A stretch of 64,000 bases of DNA from Paenibacillus radicis (ex Gao et al. 2016) (GCF_014641555.1 NZ_BMHY01000019.1:23533-87532), one strand, 5' to 3'; counted from the stretch's first letter, positions 8,923 to 16,954 are shown. Notes: a model not told the origin generated them from the letters alone. Numbers and translations: made by a program.

Positions 8923-9741
8923 ATGAAGGAACAGAGACAATTACCGGCTATGAACGGGCTTCTGCTCGATCTGGACGGGACGCTGTATCACGGGACGAGA
9001 CGGATTGAGGGAGCAGATCGGCTTATTCGATTTTTGAAGGAACAAGAACTGCCTTACCGGTTTGTAACCAATAACTCTTCGGCAACTCCTGAAGCGGTGG
9101 CTGACAGGCTGCTAGCGATGGGAATTGAGGCGACAGCCGGCGATGTATGCACTTCGGCGCAAGGCGCTGCGGGACATATTGCGCAGTTGAAGCCGGGCGC
9201 TTCCGTATTTGTTGTAGGCGAGGCCGGGCTTCGCCAAGCTGTAGAAGAAGCGGGATTGCAATTGACGGAGGAACAGCCAGACTTTGTGCTTCAGGGCATT
9301 GACCGCGGATTAACTTATGAACGATTGGCTGTGGCCGTACGCCATATCCTTAACGGCGCGAAGTATGTCCTGACTAATCCGGATTTGCTGCTGCCTACGG
9401 AGAATGGACTCATGCCGGGAGCGGGCTCAATCGGAGCGATGCTGAAGGCAGCTGGAGGACAGGAGCCGATTTTAATTGGCAAACCGTCACCGATTCTTAT
9501 GGATTATTCGCTGGATAAGCTTGGTTTGACTGCTGATCAGACCTGGGTCGTAGGCGATAATCTGGCCACTGATATTGCGGCAGGCCGGGCGTCGGGCTGT
9601 GGAACAGCGCTCGTCTTAACGGGACTAACAACGGCTGACAATTTTGAAAGCTACGCAGACAAGGCTGGCTGCAAGCCGGATGCGATTTGCGCTAATTTAG
9701 ATGAGCTGATTTCGTATATTTCCGCTTCAACCGGGAGATAA
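8923..9741 (+). CDS. HAD-IIA family phosphatase (NagD/YutF-like)
   Basis: Haloacid dehalogenase-type phosphohydrolase with the C2 cap of subfamily IIA. Motif I is LLLDLDGTLYHG with nucleophile Asp and acid/base Asp. Motif II is FVTNNSS. The late motifs are GKPSPILMDY (Lys) and WVVGDNLATDIAAG (metal-binding Asp residues). Relatives remove phosphate from sugar or nucleotide phosphates, and the substrate cannot be read from sequence. The 272 residues are full length. The ATG follows the mrfB-like stop immediately, so translation is probably coupled. Confidence 0.85.
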   Translation: MKEQRQLPAMNGLLLDLDGTLYHGTRRIEGADRLIRFLKEQELPYRFVTNNSSATPEAVADRLLAMGIEATAGDVCTSAQGAAGHIAQLKPGASVFVVGEAGLRQAVEEAGLQLTEEQPDFVLQGIDRGLTYERLAVAVRHILNGAKYVLTNPDLLLPTENGLMPGAGSIGAMLKAAGGQEPILIGKPSPILMDYSLDKLGLTADQTWVVGDNLATDIAAGRASGCGTALVLTGLTTADNFESYADKAGCKPDAICANLDELISYISASTGR

Positions 9742-9779
9742 GAGAAGGAAGCGAACGGACAGGAAGGAAGCGAGCTGCA

Positions 9780-10595
9780 ATGCCAGAATTACCGGAAATG
9801 GAAACGTATCGACTAATGCTCTCGGAGCGTCTGGCCGGTGCTCAAATTATCGGAACGGAAGTTACGAGAGAGCAATCCGTTCATATGACGGCGGAACAAT
9901 TTGATCAAGCTTTGATCGGCCGAACCATATGGTTCGTTGAACGCCGCGGCAAGCATTTATTGTTTCATCTCGATAACGGCAAGCGATTGCTGCTGCATCT
10001 GATGCTTGGCGGCTGGATGTTTTTTGGCACCGACGAGGAACGCCCGGACCGTACCGTACAGGTGACGATCAAATTTACGTCGGGCAATCTTTATTTTATC
10101 GGGCTGCGCCTGGGCTATTTGAAGATGATGTCGGTTAAAGATGTCGACACTGAGCTGGCAAAGCTAGGTCTTGACCCGTTCGATAAAAGACTTACGCTGG
10201 AGCGGTTCATCGGCCGTTTCGCTAAGAAACGCGGCAACATCAAAGCCGCTCTTGTCGACCAGCATGTAATTGCCGGTATCGGTAATTGCTATGCCGACGA
10301 AATTGCATTTGCCGCCGGACTTCGGCCAGATGCAAAAATCCCGACAATCGAGCAGGCAACTTGGGAACGGCTGTATGAAGCCATGCATAGAGTGCTAATG
10401 GAGGGGCAGGCTCGCGGAGGTTATATGGATGATCCATTTACTTCTGGGGATGCGCTTACTGGCGGCTATAATGGGCATATGAAGGTGTATGATCGTGCGG
10501 GCGAGCCATGTCCGCAATGCGGCACGCCTATTGAGCAGATCGAGATTTCGTCGCGCAAGGCTTTCTTGTGCCCGAATTGTCAGAAGGAACAATAG
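9780..10595 (+). CDS. Fpg/Nei-family DNA glycosylase/AP lyase
   Basis: Base-excision-repair enzyme that removes oxidised bases and nicks the abasic site. The mature N-terminus P-E-L-P-E-M-E-T provides the catalytic Pro and Glu. The conserved Lys lies in R-G-K-H-L-L-F-H-L. The helix-two-turn-helix is IKAALVDQHVIAGIGNCYADE, with the DNA-binding Asn-Tyr-Asp neighbourhood. A C-terminal CPQCG...CPNCQ zinc finger is complete. The ETYR start rather than EVET suggests an Fpg/Nei side branch and not orthodox MutM. An AAGGAAG site lies upstream. The next gene is an AP endonuclease, the following step of the pathway. Confidence 0.87.
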   Translation: MPELPEMETYRLMLSERLAGAQIIGTEVTREQSVHMTAEQFDQALIGRTIWFVERRGKHLLFHLDNGKRLLLHLMLGGWMFFGTDEERPDRTVQVTIKFTSGNLYFIGLRLGYLKMMSVKDVDTELAKLGLDPFDKRLTLERFIGRFAKKRGNIKAALVDQHVIAGIGNCYADEIAFAAGLRPDAKIPTIEQATWERLYEAMHRVLMEGQARGGYMDDPFTSGDALTGGYNGHMKVYDRAGEPCPQCGTPIEQIEISSRKAFLCPNCQKEQ

Positions 10596-10598
10596 AGA

Positions 10599-11438
10599 GT
10601 GGTCCGCGTTGGCCGGCATTTAAGCATTAGAGGCGGTTATGCCGCTGCTGCGAAAGAAGCATATAGCGGCGGCATGCAGTGTTTTCAGTATTTTCCAAAA
10701 AATCCTCGAAGTTTGACGATCAAGCGATTCGACCGTAAAGATGCAGCGCGTTGCGCTGATTTTTGCCGGGAGCATGATCTCAAATCGATTGCCCATACGC
10801 CATATCCGACAAATCTGGCGGCCGAGGGTGATACGGCGCGCCAGCGGGTTGTAGAGTCGTTGTTGAATGATCTCGATATTGCCGATTCTTGCGGTTCTAT
10901 AGGCGTGGTTGTTCACTTTGGCATATATAAAGGCCCGGAGCCGCTGCAAGGCTATCAATCGATTATCCAGAGCCTTAACGACGTTACTTCTCAATGGGAT
11001 GGCGGGGCAAAGCTGCTGATCGAAATTCAGTCTGGCGAGCACGCCTTTATGGGAACGACGTTTGAAGAACTGGCGCAGATTCGAAAGCTTTGCCAGCGCC
11101 CTGAGCAGCTTTCTTATTGCCTGGATACCTGTCATATGTTCGCTAGCGGCATGTGGCAAGGAGCGGAGGACTTGAAGTGGATCGAGACGGGAGAGCGTCT
11201 TGAAGTGTTGGGCGAGATCGCTGCTGTTCATTTTAACGACTCGCTGTTTCCTTCCGGTTCGAGAAGGGATCGCCATGCGCCGGTCGGCAAAGGGTATATT
11301 GGAGAAGAAGCGATGCAATGGATGCTTACGCTCCCTCAATTGAAGGATGTGCCGTTTGTTCTGGAAACGCCTCCGGATGAGGATGGGAGCTACGAAAAGC
11401 AACTGAATCTGATGCGCGAATGGGGGAGTCAATCATGA
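10599..11438 (+). CDS. endonuclease IV-like (Nfo) TIM-barrel AP endonuclease
   Basis: Cytosolic TIM-barrel enzyme of the AP endonuclease 2 superfamily, expected to cut 5' of abasic sites left by the upstream glycosylase. Signature parts are V-G-R-H-L-S-I at the start, the first metal His in S-I-A-H-T-P-Y, the second in VVVHFG, L-I-E-I-Q (Glu), CLDTCHMFASG (Asp and His), AVHFNDSLFPSGSRRDRH and the final Glu in F-V-L-E-T-P. It starts at GTG 10599, with AGAAGGAAC ending 8 bases upstream and only 3 bases after the glycosylase stop. The 279 residues are close to the family size. Confidence 0.88.
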   Translation: MVRVGRHLSIRGGYAAAAKEAYSGGMQCFQYFPKNPRSLTIKRFDRKDAARCADFCREHDLKSIAHTPYPTNLAAEGDTARQRVVESLLNDLDIADSCGSIGVVVHFGIYKGPEPLQGYQSIIQSLNDVTSQWDGGAKLLIEIQSGEHAFMGTTFEELAQIRKLCQRPEQLSYCLDTCHMFASGMWQGAEDLKWIETGERLEVLGEIAAVHFNDSLFPSGSRRDRHAPVGKGYIGEEAMQWMLTLPQLKDVPFVLETPPDEDGSYEKQLNLMREWGSQS

Positions 11439-11770
11439 TTCATGTTTACTTGGATGATTACAGAACCTGCCCGCCTGGCTTTGTGCTGGCCCGCAACGCG
11501 GAGGAATGCAAGCTGCTGATCGATTCGGAGTCGATTGGCATTTTGTCATTGGATTATGATTTGGGCTGGAGTGAGCCTACAGGCTACGAGGTCGTGCGCT
11601 ATTTGGTCGAAACGGGAAAATATCCCGAGCAAGTTTATTTGCACACGTCCAGCGCGGCCGGCAGAATGCAAATGTATCATATGCTTTCCTCGAATGCGCC
11701 GATAGAGCTAAAGCTGTTCAACGGTCCGATGCCATCGTCGTTGCTCGAGGAAATTGCAAGAGGATCTTAA
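11435..11770 (+). CDS. cyclic-phosphate-processing receiver (cREC) domain protein
   Basis: A 111-residue stand-alone receiver-like domain. It has the acidic pair in H-V-Y-L-D-D-Y-R near the start, then LSLDYDLGW, and the family-specific LHTSSAAGRMQM, corresponding to the IHS-N-GR-M pattern of cREC proteins. That family is predicted, not proven, to act on cyclic-phosphate RNA ends. It lacks the layout of an ordinary response regulator and has no output domain. ATG 11435 is preferred over ATG 11420 because GGGGGAG is 7 bases upstream and it overlaps the previous stop as ATGA. The reading frame ends 85 bases before the methyltransferase start. Confidence 0.7.
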   Translation: MIHVYLDDYRTCPPGFVLARNAEECKLLIDSESIGILSLDYDLGWSEPTGYEVVRYLVETGKYPEQVYLHTSSAAGRMQMYHMLSSNAPIELKLFNGPMPSSLLEEIARGS

Positions 11771-11855
11771 GGGCTTTCGCACCGCCGGCCGCTCCCGCCC
11801 ATGCGATATCTCGCTGCTTGACGGGGGCCGGCCGATTACAGATGGAGGTGTTGGC

Positions 11856-12872
11856 GTGAGCCAATGGATTGGCACGGCTAATCAAGGGTATTCACCCTAT
11901 GCAATAGAAGAACTTCGGCGGCTGCTGCCGGAAGTGAAAGTATCGCAGTTGGTTGCAGGGGAGATTTTTAGATTTGATACGGTGCTTACGGAGGAGGAGA
12001 CGGTCGCAACGATTCAGAACAATCGTCCGACCTTCCTCCGGCATATGCAGCCGATAGACGAGAGCATCCCGCTTAGAGGCGATGCGGATGATTTGCAGGC
12101 GCTATCGGAATATATTCGCGGGGCGGGTTCTGTTTTGTCGGACAAGCATGTGTCGATTCACGTGAGAAAAGCGAAATCGACGAGCTTTTCCTATTCGACA
12201 GCTGATACGAAAGGGGCGCTTGATGCCGTTCTTGGGAATCTGAACGCAGAATTGGTGTTTCAGCAGCCGGATTTCATAATTGCAATCTTCGCGGGCGAGA
12301 GCACGCTTGACGTAGGAATCGGCAAGCCGTCGGACATGCTGTCCGATTGGCCTGGTGGTGCTGTTCGTTTTCAGCGGGAGGAAGGACAAATCTCCCGTGC
12401 CAAATTCAAGCTACTGGAAGCGGAACGGGAGTTTGGGCTGAACTATGCGTCGTATCGCCGTGCGCTTGACGTTGGCGCTGCTCCTGGCGGCTGGACGTCG
12501 CTGCTGCTCGAGCGGGGATTGCAGGTAACTGCAATCGATCCGGGCGACATGCACCCGTCGCTTCAGGGCCATCCGTCTCTAACTTACTTGAAGAAGAACG
12601 CTTCCGATGTGAAATTTGAGCGAGGAAAGTTCGATCTTCTCGTCTGCGACATGAGCTGGAGTCCAATGCAAATGTGCAGGCTCGTGCTGGATTTGGAACC
12701 AGCGCTTGCCCCGCATGCTACGGCTGTCGTTACCGTAAAGCTGATGCACAAGAAGCCTCTGCAGACGATCCGCGAGGTGAAGGAAAGGCTGTCTACCTCG
12801 TTCATTATCGAGCAATCCCGGCAGCTGTTCCACAACCGGGAAGAGATTACGCTGCATTTGATCAAGAAATAA
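11856..12872 (+). CDS. RlmM/FtsJ-like ribose 2'-O-methyltransferase
   Basis: SAM-dependent rRNA-type methyltransferase. The N-terminal half resembles the THUMP-containing part of RlmM. The C-terminal half is an FtsJ Rossmann fold with the K-D-K-E tetrad: the SAM loop DVGAAPGGW, LLVCDMSW, VTVKLMHK and R-E-E-I-T-L-H at the very end. The E. coli relative modifies 23S rRNA. Which RNA this one uses is unknown. An open frame reaches back to TTG 11754, but GTG 11856 has GGAGG seven bases upstream and begins S-Q-W-I-G-T-A-N like relatives, giving 338 residues. An intrinsic terminator closes the operon. Confidence 0.82.
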   Translation: MSQWIGTANQGYSPYAIEELRRLLPEVKVSQLVAGEIFRFDTVLTEEETVATIQNNRPTFLRHMQPIDESIPLRGDADDLQALSEYIRGAGSVLSDKHVSIHVRKAKSTSFSYSTADTKGALDAVLGNLNAELVFQQPDFIIAIFAGESTLDVGIGKPSDMLSDWPGGAVRFQREEGQISRAKFKLLEAEREFGLNYASYRRALDVGAAPGGWTSLLLERGLQVTAIDPGDMHPSLQGHPSLTYLKKNASDVKFERGKFDLLVCDMSWSPMQMCRLVLDLEPALAPHATAVVTVKLMHKKPLQTIREVKERLSTSFIIEQSRQLFHNREEITLHLIKK

Positions 12873-12898
12873 GGCTATTTGCATAGAGAAATGGGAGG

Positions 12899-12926
12899 GG
12901 CGGACATTTATGTCCGTTCTTTTTTG
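12899..12926 (+). terminator. intrinsic terminator of the repair/RNA operon
   Basis: Stem CGGACA/TGTCCG with a short loop (12901-12916), followed by a T-rich tract. It ends the operon that starts with mrfA. Confidence 0.75.
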
Positions 12927-12972
12927 ATTTTTTATGTTGGTTGTGCGCGGGTCGTGCACAGTGTCAGCTTCC

Positions 12973-13272
12973 AGCGAACCTGATTCGCTAAGTAAATAGC
13001 GAAGCGACATTTGCTGGAGAAGAGCTGAAATGATGGGAGAGGTAGCTGGGGAGCCTACAACGAATCTGATTCGCTAAATAGCGAAGGGGTATTCGCTGGA
13101 AGATAGCCAAATTGAGGTGTCAGGCGGTTGGGCAGCCTACAACGAACCAAATTTCGCAATCCGAGAACTTAGGTTCACGAATAGCGAAGAAAGATTCGCT
13201 GTAGCGCTTTGCGTGCTTAGAGTGGCATGTTATAGCGAAATTAGGTTCGCTAAACAGCGAATCAGGTTCGCT
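12973..13272. repeat. cluster of AGCGAA-N5/6-TTCGCT hairpin repeats
   Basis: At least five small palindromic modules, each AGCGAA, a 5-6 base loop and TTCGCT, lie at 12973-12989, 13080-13097, 13183-13200, 13234-13251 and 13256-13272. Partial copies lie between them (TACAACGAA..., GCTGGAAG). The last two are only 4 bases apart. A second cluster lies at 30058-30272. No open frame is convincing across it. The pattern is typical of dispersed intergenic repeats and not of a gene or terminator. Confidence 0.8.
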
Positions 13273-13581
13273 GGAAGTTCGAAACGGGGAAATTTTTGGG
13301 AACAAATGCTGTTGAGACCGGGGCCGTGTTGGTAGTTGCTAGTTTTCGCAGATGCTCGCTGTAGCTTAGAATCTAGTCATATCTCGTTATTGGTAGAAGT
13401 AATCATTGGGTGCTGTTGTAATTGGCGAGTAGAGGCAGGTAGTAGTGGCAATGCATAATTAGACGCTAATTGTACCAGTACTAGTAGTCATCGTTCTGTA
13501 ATCAATGCAATTGTGATGGAAACAAACTGTTTCCAACGATGCGACGTTTGGCTATAGATGCTTAATTGTTATTTGATACCC
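13273..13581. other. non-coding spacer with one small palindrome
   Basis: No supported gene. The only structure I see is GGAAACA-AAC-TGTTTCC at 13518-13534, a perfect 7-bp inverted repeat with no T run. It could be a protein-binding site. The genes on both sides end here (convergent), so it is not an obvious promoter region. Confidence 0.5.
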
Positions 13582-14682
13582 CTAATTAACCCCATTAAAT
13601 ATAACCTTCACCTGGTTGTTGACTTTCATTTCAAAATGGAACGTTTCTTGTATAGCTGGCAATAGTGTGTCCAGTTGGATCAGCTCATGGCTGTGATAAA
13701 CACCTGCCGGGTAATGATTATCGCTCAGCAGCTCTGCTATCGCAGCTCCAGCTTTAGCTGTTATTTGTGCTTCGTAGTGGCCATGGAGCAGACATTCCAC
13801 ATGAACTGCTTCTCCCGCTTCGCTGCCCCAAGCTTCAACTTTGGCCGCATATTGATCCGAACCCATCTGCAGCTTACTGAACATGCCAATCGCGAGTCTA
13901 CGAATGGCTGGGAATCGCAACGCCCGGGTCAATCCGAGGACTTTCGACGCTGCAAGTAAGCCAGTAACTGGGGCAGAGTCAAAACAAAGACGTGTCGAGA
14001 TCGACGGCAATTGCAGTGTTCGCATAAGAGCGTGCTGATCGGAAAAGTTGAACCGGTACGCTTTTTTCCAGCCTAGATCAGCTCCTAAATTCGTTCGTTT
14101 GCCATCCATGAAGCTCTTGGCCAACGTTTTGCTTCCGTTCGTTATGACCTTGAAATCTTCAGCCAGATTATCGATTGTCCATTCAATCGCCGCTTGCCCA
14201 TGACTGTCTCCCAGCCCCAGCATAATCGTTATACCAACAGAGTCGGTTTGTTCCATCTCTGACATGGCTCGGGCAGCCATAAGATTCGTCAATCCCGGGG
14301 CGAGTCCAATGCTTAAAACCGCAGTTGCTCCGGAAGCCACTGCCATTTCGTTCAACCCCTCCACTTGAGATAGAAAAGCATCGTTTGCGGATAAATCCAT
14401 GTAGTGGATACCGAGACTCAAGCATAATCGAACAAAAGCGATATCCGTCTGATCCAGACACATGACGACCAGCTTGAAAGACTGCAGCAGCACCGGATCG
14501 ATAGGCGCATTCATCTGAATCTGCATTGGAAGAACGCGGCCTTCAGTAGAAAGGCTAAACGCTGCTGCCTTCTCCAGACTTCTCCCGGCTGCGTAGACTT
14601 TCCCTGGATAACGTGCAGCTAATGCTTTGCATAGAATCTGTCCAACATGGCCGTAGCCTCCAACAACGAGTATGTCCTTCAT
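13582..14682 (-). CDS. saccharopine dehydrogenase-like NAD(P)-binding oxidoreductase
   Basis: The N-terminal Rossmann fold begins D-I-L-V-V-G-G-Y-G-H-V-G, with the glycine-rich nucleotide site at residues 8-13, and A-A-G-R-S-L-E-K follows beta-2. The middle (D-L-S-A-N-D-A-F, G-L-A-P-G-L-T-N-L) matches saccharopine dehydrogenase-like proteins of about 360 residues. The true substrate is unknown, and lysine metabolism should not be assumed. GGAGG sits well placed before the ATG. It lies downstream of the broken MFS gene with only a pentanucleotide repeat between, so it should share the MarR-controlled transcript. Confidence 0.75.
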   Translation of the reverse strand: MKDILVVGGYGHVGQILCKALAARYPGKVYAAGRSLEKAAAFSLSTEGRVLPMQIQMNAPIDPVLLQSFKLVVMCLDQTDIAFVRLCLSLGIHYMDLSANDAFLSQVEGLNEMAVASGATAVLSIGLAPGLTNLMAARAMSEMEQTDSVGITIMLGLGDSHGQAAIEWTIDNLAEDFKVITNGSKTLAKSFMDGKRTNLGADLGWKKAYRFNFSDQHALMRTLQLPSISTRLCFDSAPVTGLLAASKVLGLTRALRFPAIRRLAIGMFSKLQMGSDQYAAKVEAWGSEAGEAVHVECLLHGHYEAQITAKAGAAIAELLSDNHYPAGVYHSHELIQLDTLLPAIQETFHFEMKVNNQVKVIFNGVN

Positions 14683-14696
14683 CGTATTTCCTCCTG

Positions 14697-14730
14697 TAAG
14701 TTAAGTTAAGTTAAGTTAAGTTAAGTTAAG
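14697..14730. repeat. TTAAG pentanucleotide tandem repeat
   Basis: TAAG followed by six perfect TTAAG units fills the gap between the MFS stop codon and the ribosome site of the oxidoreductase gene (minus-strand reading CTTAA). Length changes by slippage would alter the spacing between the genes without changing either protein. Confidence 0.9.
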
Positions 14731-16187
14731 TCAATCAACCGTGTTGTGTCGAGATAAAGGCGTCGAACCTTTCACTGCCGGCTGCCTTACGTTCCAGATA
14801 ATTAAGGTCATTAATAAAGCACAAAGTCCGATCATAATGACCATGACCAACTGGAATGGCAGCCAACTCTGCTCTCCTATAGAAGAGCCCTTTATGACAC
14901 CAAGCCCTAATGCGGCCCCGACGACCAAGCCGAGATTACGGGTAAGGGCGATCATACCCCCGATTGCTCCAATATGCTCTTTCGCCGTATGCCCCATTAT
15001 GAAATTCATGTTCGGGGAGGCGATAAGCGCCATTCCCAATCCGCAAAGTGAAAGTCCAACTATAGCGGCTATAATAGGAAAACTTGTCACGGCTATCGTG
15101 AAAACGGCAATGCCAGCACTTATACCTATTAGCCCGATAGACAGGAGGCGACGAGAGCTCATGCGATCAGACAAATGGCCTGCAATTGGGCCAACAATGG
15201 CCAGAGATGCCGGGTAGATGGTCATCAGCAGTCCAATGGATGAAGATGATAAACCAGATAAGCCGCTGAATAAGAACGGAAGGCTGACGATTACGGTATT
15301 TGCAGCCATAAATGTTACTGTACTTGTCAGCAGGCCGATAGATACGGCATGGACAGTTATCGCACGGATGGGAAGGAAGGGGGCGGGATGTTTTCTCTCC
15401 CATAATAGAAATGCAAGTAAAACGGCGAGACCCATGCCTCCCGTATAAAAGGATTGAGCTGTCAGCATGCCAGACGCTGTCCCTCCATGGGATAGCCCAA
15501 AAACAAGCAATCCAATTGCACTCATGAACAACGTGGCTCCTAAGACATCGAAAGTAGCAGATTTATCAGCTTCTCGACGGGCAGCAGGGATGAAACGAAA
15601 GGCTAGCAACGAGGCAACTGCCGCAAAGGGAACTTGGATTAGAAAAAGCCAGTGCCAGCTTAAGCACTGGGCAATTAGACCGCCAATCGCAGGTCCCGAC
15701 ATTCCGCCTATTGCGACTGCTCCGCTGATGAGGCCCAATGCCCGGCCGCGTTTGTCCATGGGCATGAGCTGAGCAATCAGCCCCATATTAGTCGCTTGAA
15801 ACATAGCTGCTCCAACGGCCTGAACGAAGCGCAATGCCAGCAGCGAATAAATGCCGGGAGAGAAGGCGATAAGCAGCGAACTCAATGTAAACAGACCGAG
15901 CCCGGCATTATGAATGAGAGCGGAGCCAAATCGGTCTCCAAGCTTACCCATCAATGGCAAGAGGATAGCGATGGCAAGAGGATAGCGATGGCAAGTAGGT
16001 AGCCTGTCGTAATCCACTGCACGATTTCAAGTCGGCTGTCAAAGATCTCGGCGAAAAGGGGAAGTGATACGTTCACAATTCCTGCGGTGAAGTGGGAAAG
16101 GAAGGCGCCCATTGCAATCCCCATCATCATGAGCCGCTGCCCGGAAGTCATACGCAGTTGATTTTTTTGTTTACTCATGTTGAGCAA
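14731..16187 (-). pseudogene. MFS drug/H+ antiporter (DHA2/EmrB-like), frameshifted
   Basis: The minus-strand frame from ATG 16187 encodes the first segments of a multidrug MFS transporter (G-A-F-L-S-H-F-T-A-G-I-V-N-V-S-L-P-L-F, then I-V-Q-W-I-T-T-G-Y-L-L-A-I-A-I-L-L-P). It then stops as P-S-L-S-S-C-H. The rest of the protein (P-L-M-G-K-L-G-D-R-F-G onward, the loop 2-3 motif A) continues in another frame down to 14731. The switch lies exactly in a 17-bp tandem duplication at 15959-15992. Removing one copy restores a continuous protein of roughly 480 residues, suggesting a recent and reversible lesion. A MarR repressor and operator-like sites lie upstream. Unless slippage or reversion occurs, only a 78-residue product is made. 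Confidence 0.85.
15959..15992. repeat. 17-bp tandem duplication inside the MFS gene
   Basis: Two perfect adjacent copies of AAGAGGATAGCGATGGC (plus strand, 15959-15975 and 15976-15992). Seventeen is not a multiple of three, so the second copy shifts the transporter frame. The base string before the first copy also ends ATGGC, a short homology that could seed the slippage. Confidence 0.92.
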
Positions 16188-16210
16188 GACCTCGCAATTC
16201 TTTTTTTTAA

Positions 16211-16235
16211 AACTAGTATAGCAACTAAACTAAAT
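16211..16235 (-). promoter_or_regulatory. operator-like element and -10 before the MFS gene
   Basis: The plus strand reads CTAGTATAGCAACTAAACTA, nearly the same as the element over the marR promoter (TTAGTATAGTAACTAAACTT). On the minus strand this supplies a TATACT -10 box about 30 bases before the MFS start, with only a poor -35. The shared sequence is a likely binding site for the adjacent MarR protein. Confidence 0.6.
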
Positions 16236-16248
16236 GAGCAAAAAAAAA

Positions 16249-16695
16249 TCAATGATCAAGCGCAAATATAAATTTATCTATTGTTTTCGCGAAGATCGCT
16301 ATTTCTTCCGGGCTCATTTGCGTCTGTAATTGTTTGTAAAAAGCTTGATGGAGCTCTTCGTGCATCATATAGGCGGCTTTTCCTTGAACAGTCAGCGATA
16401 TTAACGTACTTCGTTGATCGGTCGGATGCATGGAACGAACGACTAATTCCTTCGTCTCCAGACGGGCAATCAACTGGGTTACGGCACCCTTCGTAATGCC
16501 AAGACGGGCGGCAAGCTCGCTCATGAGAACACTGCCTTCCGGGCCAATCGCATCAATCGTATGCAATTCGCTGGGCGTTAGCGGCCCAATGCCCTCAAAG
16601 GTACGAGGCTGGCGCTCCAGCTTGCGGAGCTGCAAGATCAACCGGCCAAAGCTATGACTGAGCGACGGGGTTTCGTATTTGTTATTGTTGTCCAT
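16249..16695 (-). CDS. MarR-family transcriptional repressor
   Basis: A 148-residue winged-helix regulator. The recognition region is A-A-R-L-G-I-T-K-G-A-V-T-Q-L, and the wing is V-V-R-S-M-H-P-T-D-Q-R-S-T-L-I-S-L-T, with the D-x-R-S motif typical of MarR. It most likely represses itself and the MFS/oxidoreductase genes downstream and is released by a small ligand. There is no Shine-Dalgarno before the ATG. The predicted transcription start falls at or next to the ATG, so the message may be leaderless. Confidence 0.88.
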   Translation of the reverse strand: MDNNNKYETPSLSHSFGRLILQLRKLERQPRTFEGIGPLTPSELHTIDAIGPEGSVLMSELAARLGITKGAVTQLIARLETKELVVRSMHPTDQRSTLISLTVQGKAAYMMHEELHQAFYKQLQTQMSPEEIAIFAKTIDKFIFALDH

Positions 16696-16701
16696 GGAAT
16701 T

Positions 16702-16730
16702 AGTATAGTAACTAAACTTAAACTTGTCAA
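16702..16730 (-). promoter_or_regulatory. sigma-A promoter of marR, overlapped by its operator
   Basis: On the minus strand TTGACA (16730-16725), 17 bases, then TATACT (16707-16702): a perfect -35 and a 5 of 6 -10 at ideal spacing. The repeated element TTAGTATAGTAACTAAACTT covers the -10 and much of the spacer, so bound repressor would block RNA polymerase. The -10 ends only 6 bases before the ATG at 16695. Confidence 0.75.
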
Positions 16731-16860
16731 ACAGTCAGCATTTCGGGTGAGGTGTATAGAAGCATATTCACGCTCATCACACAGTTAGCACGAACTATCT
16801 TTTAAAAAATGCAGCTGGCAAACGATCTCCCCATCATGTTAAAATCAAATTATATCAATG

Positions 16861-16932
16861 CGGGAAAGCATCCCGATTTGCAGTTGGCGTACCTCTTTGC
16901 AGAGGAGCGCACTGTAAATCGGGATTTTTTTA
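16861..16932 (+). terminator. leader terminator/attenuator before the kinase gene
   Basis: A 15-bp stem pairs 16870-16884 with 16911-16925, with an inner CCTC/GAGG hairpin, and runs into seven T only 10-15 bases before the kinase ribosome site. The bases TCCCG at the foot of the left arm can also pair with CGGGA at 16861-16865. That would form an alternative small hairpin excluding the base of the terminator. It either ends a short transcript made upstream or attenuates the kinase gene. The other strand has no T run. Confidence 0.65.
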
Positions 16933-16954
16933 TGTCCAAAAAAGGAGGCGTAGT

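Noticed and set aside
12973..13272. CRISPR or riboswitch in the AGCGAA region
   Set aside because: Repeat units are short palindromes at irregular spacing without unique spacers of fixed length, and no gene lies downstream on either side to be regulated.
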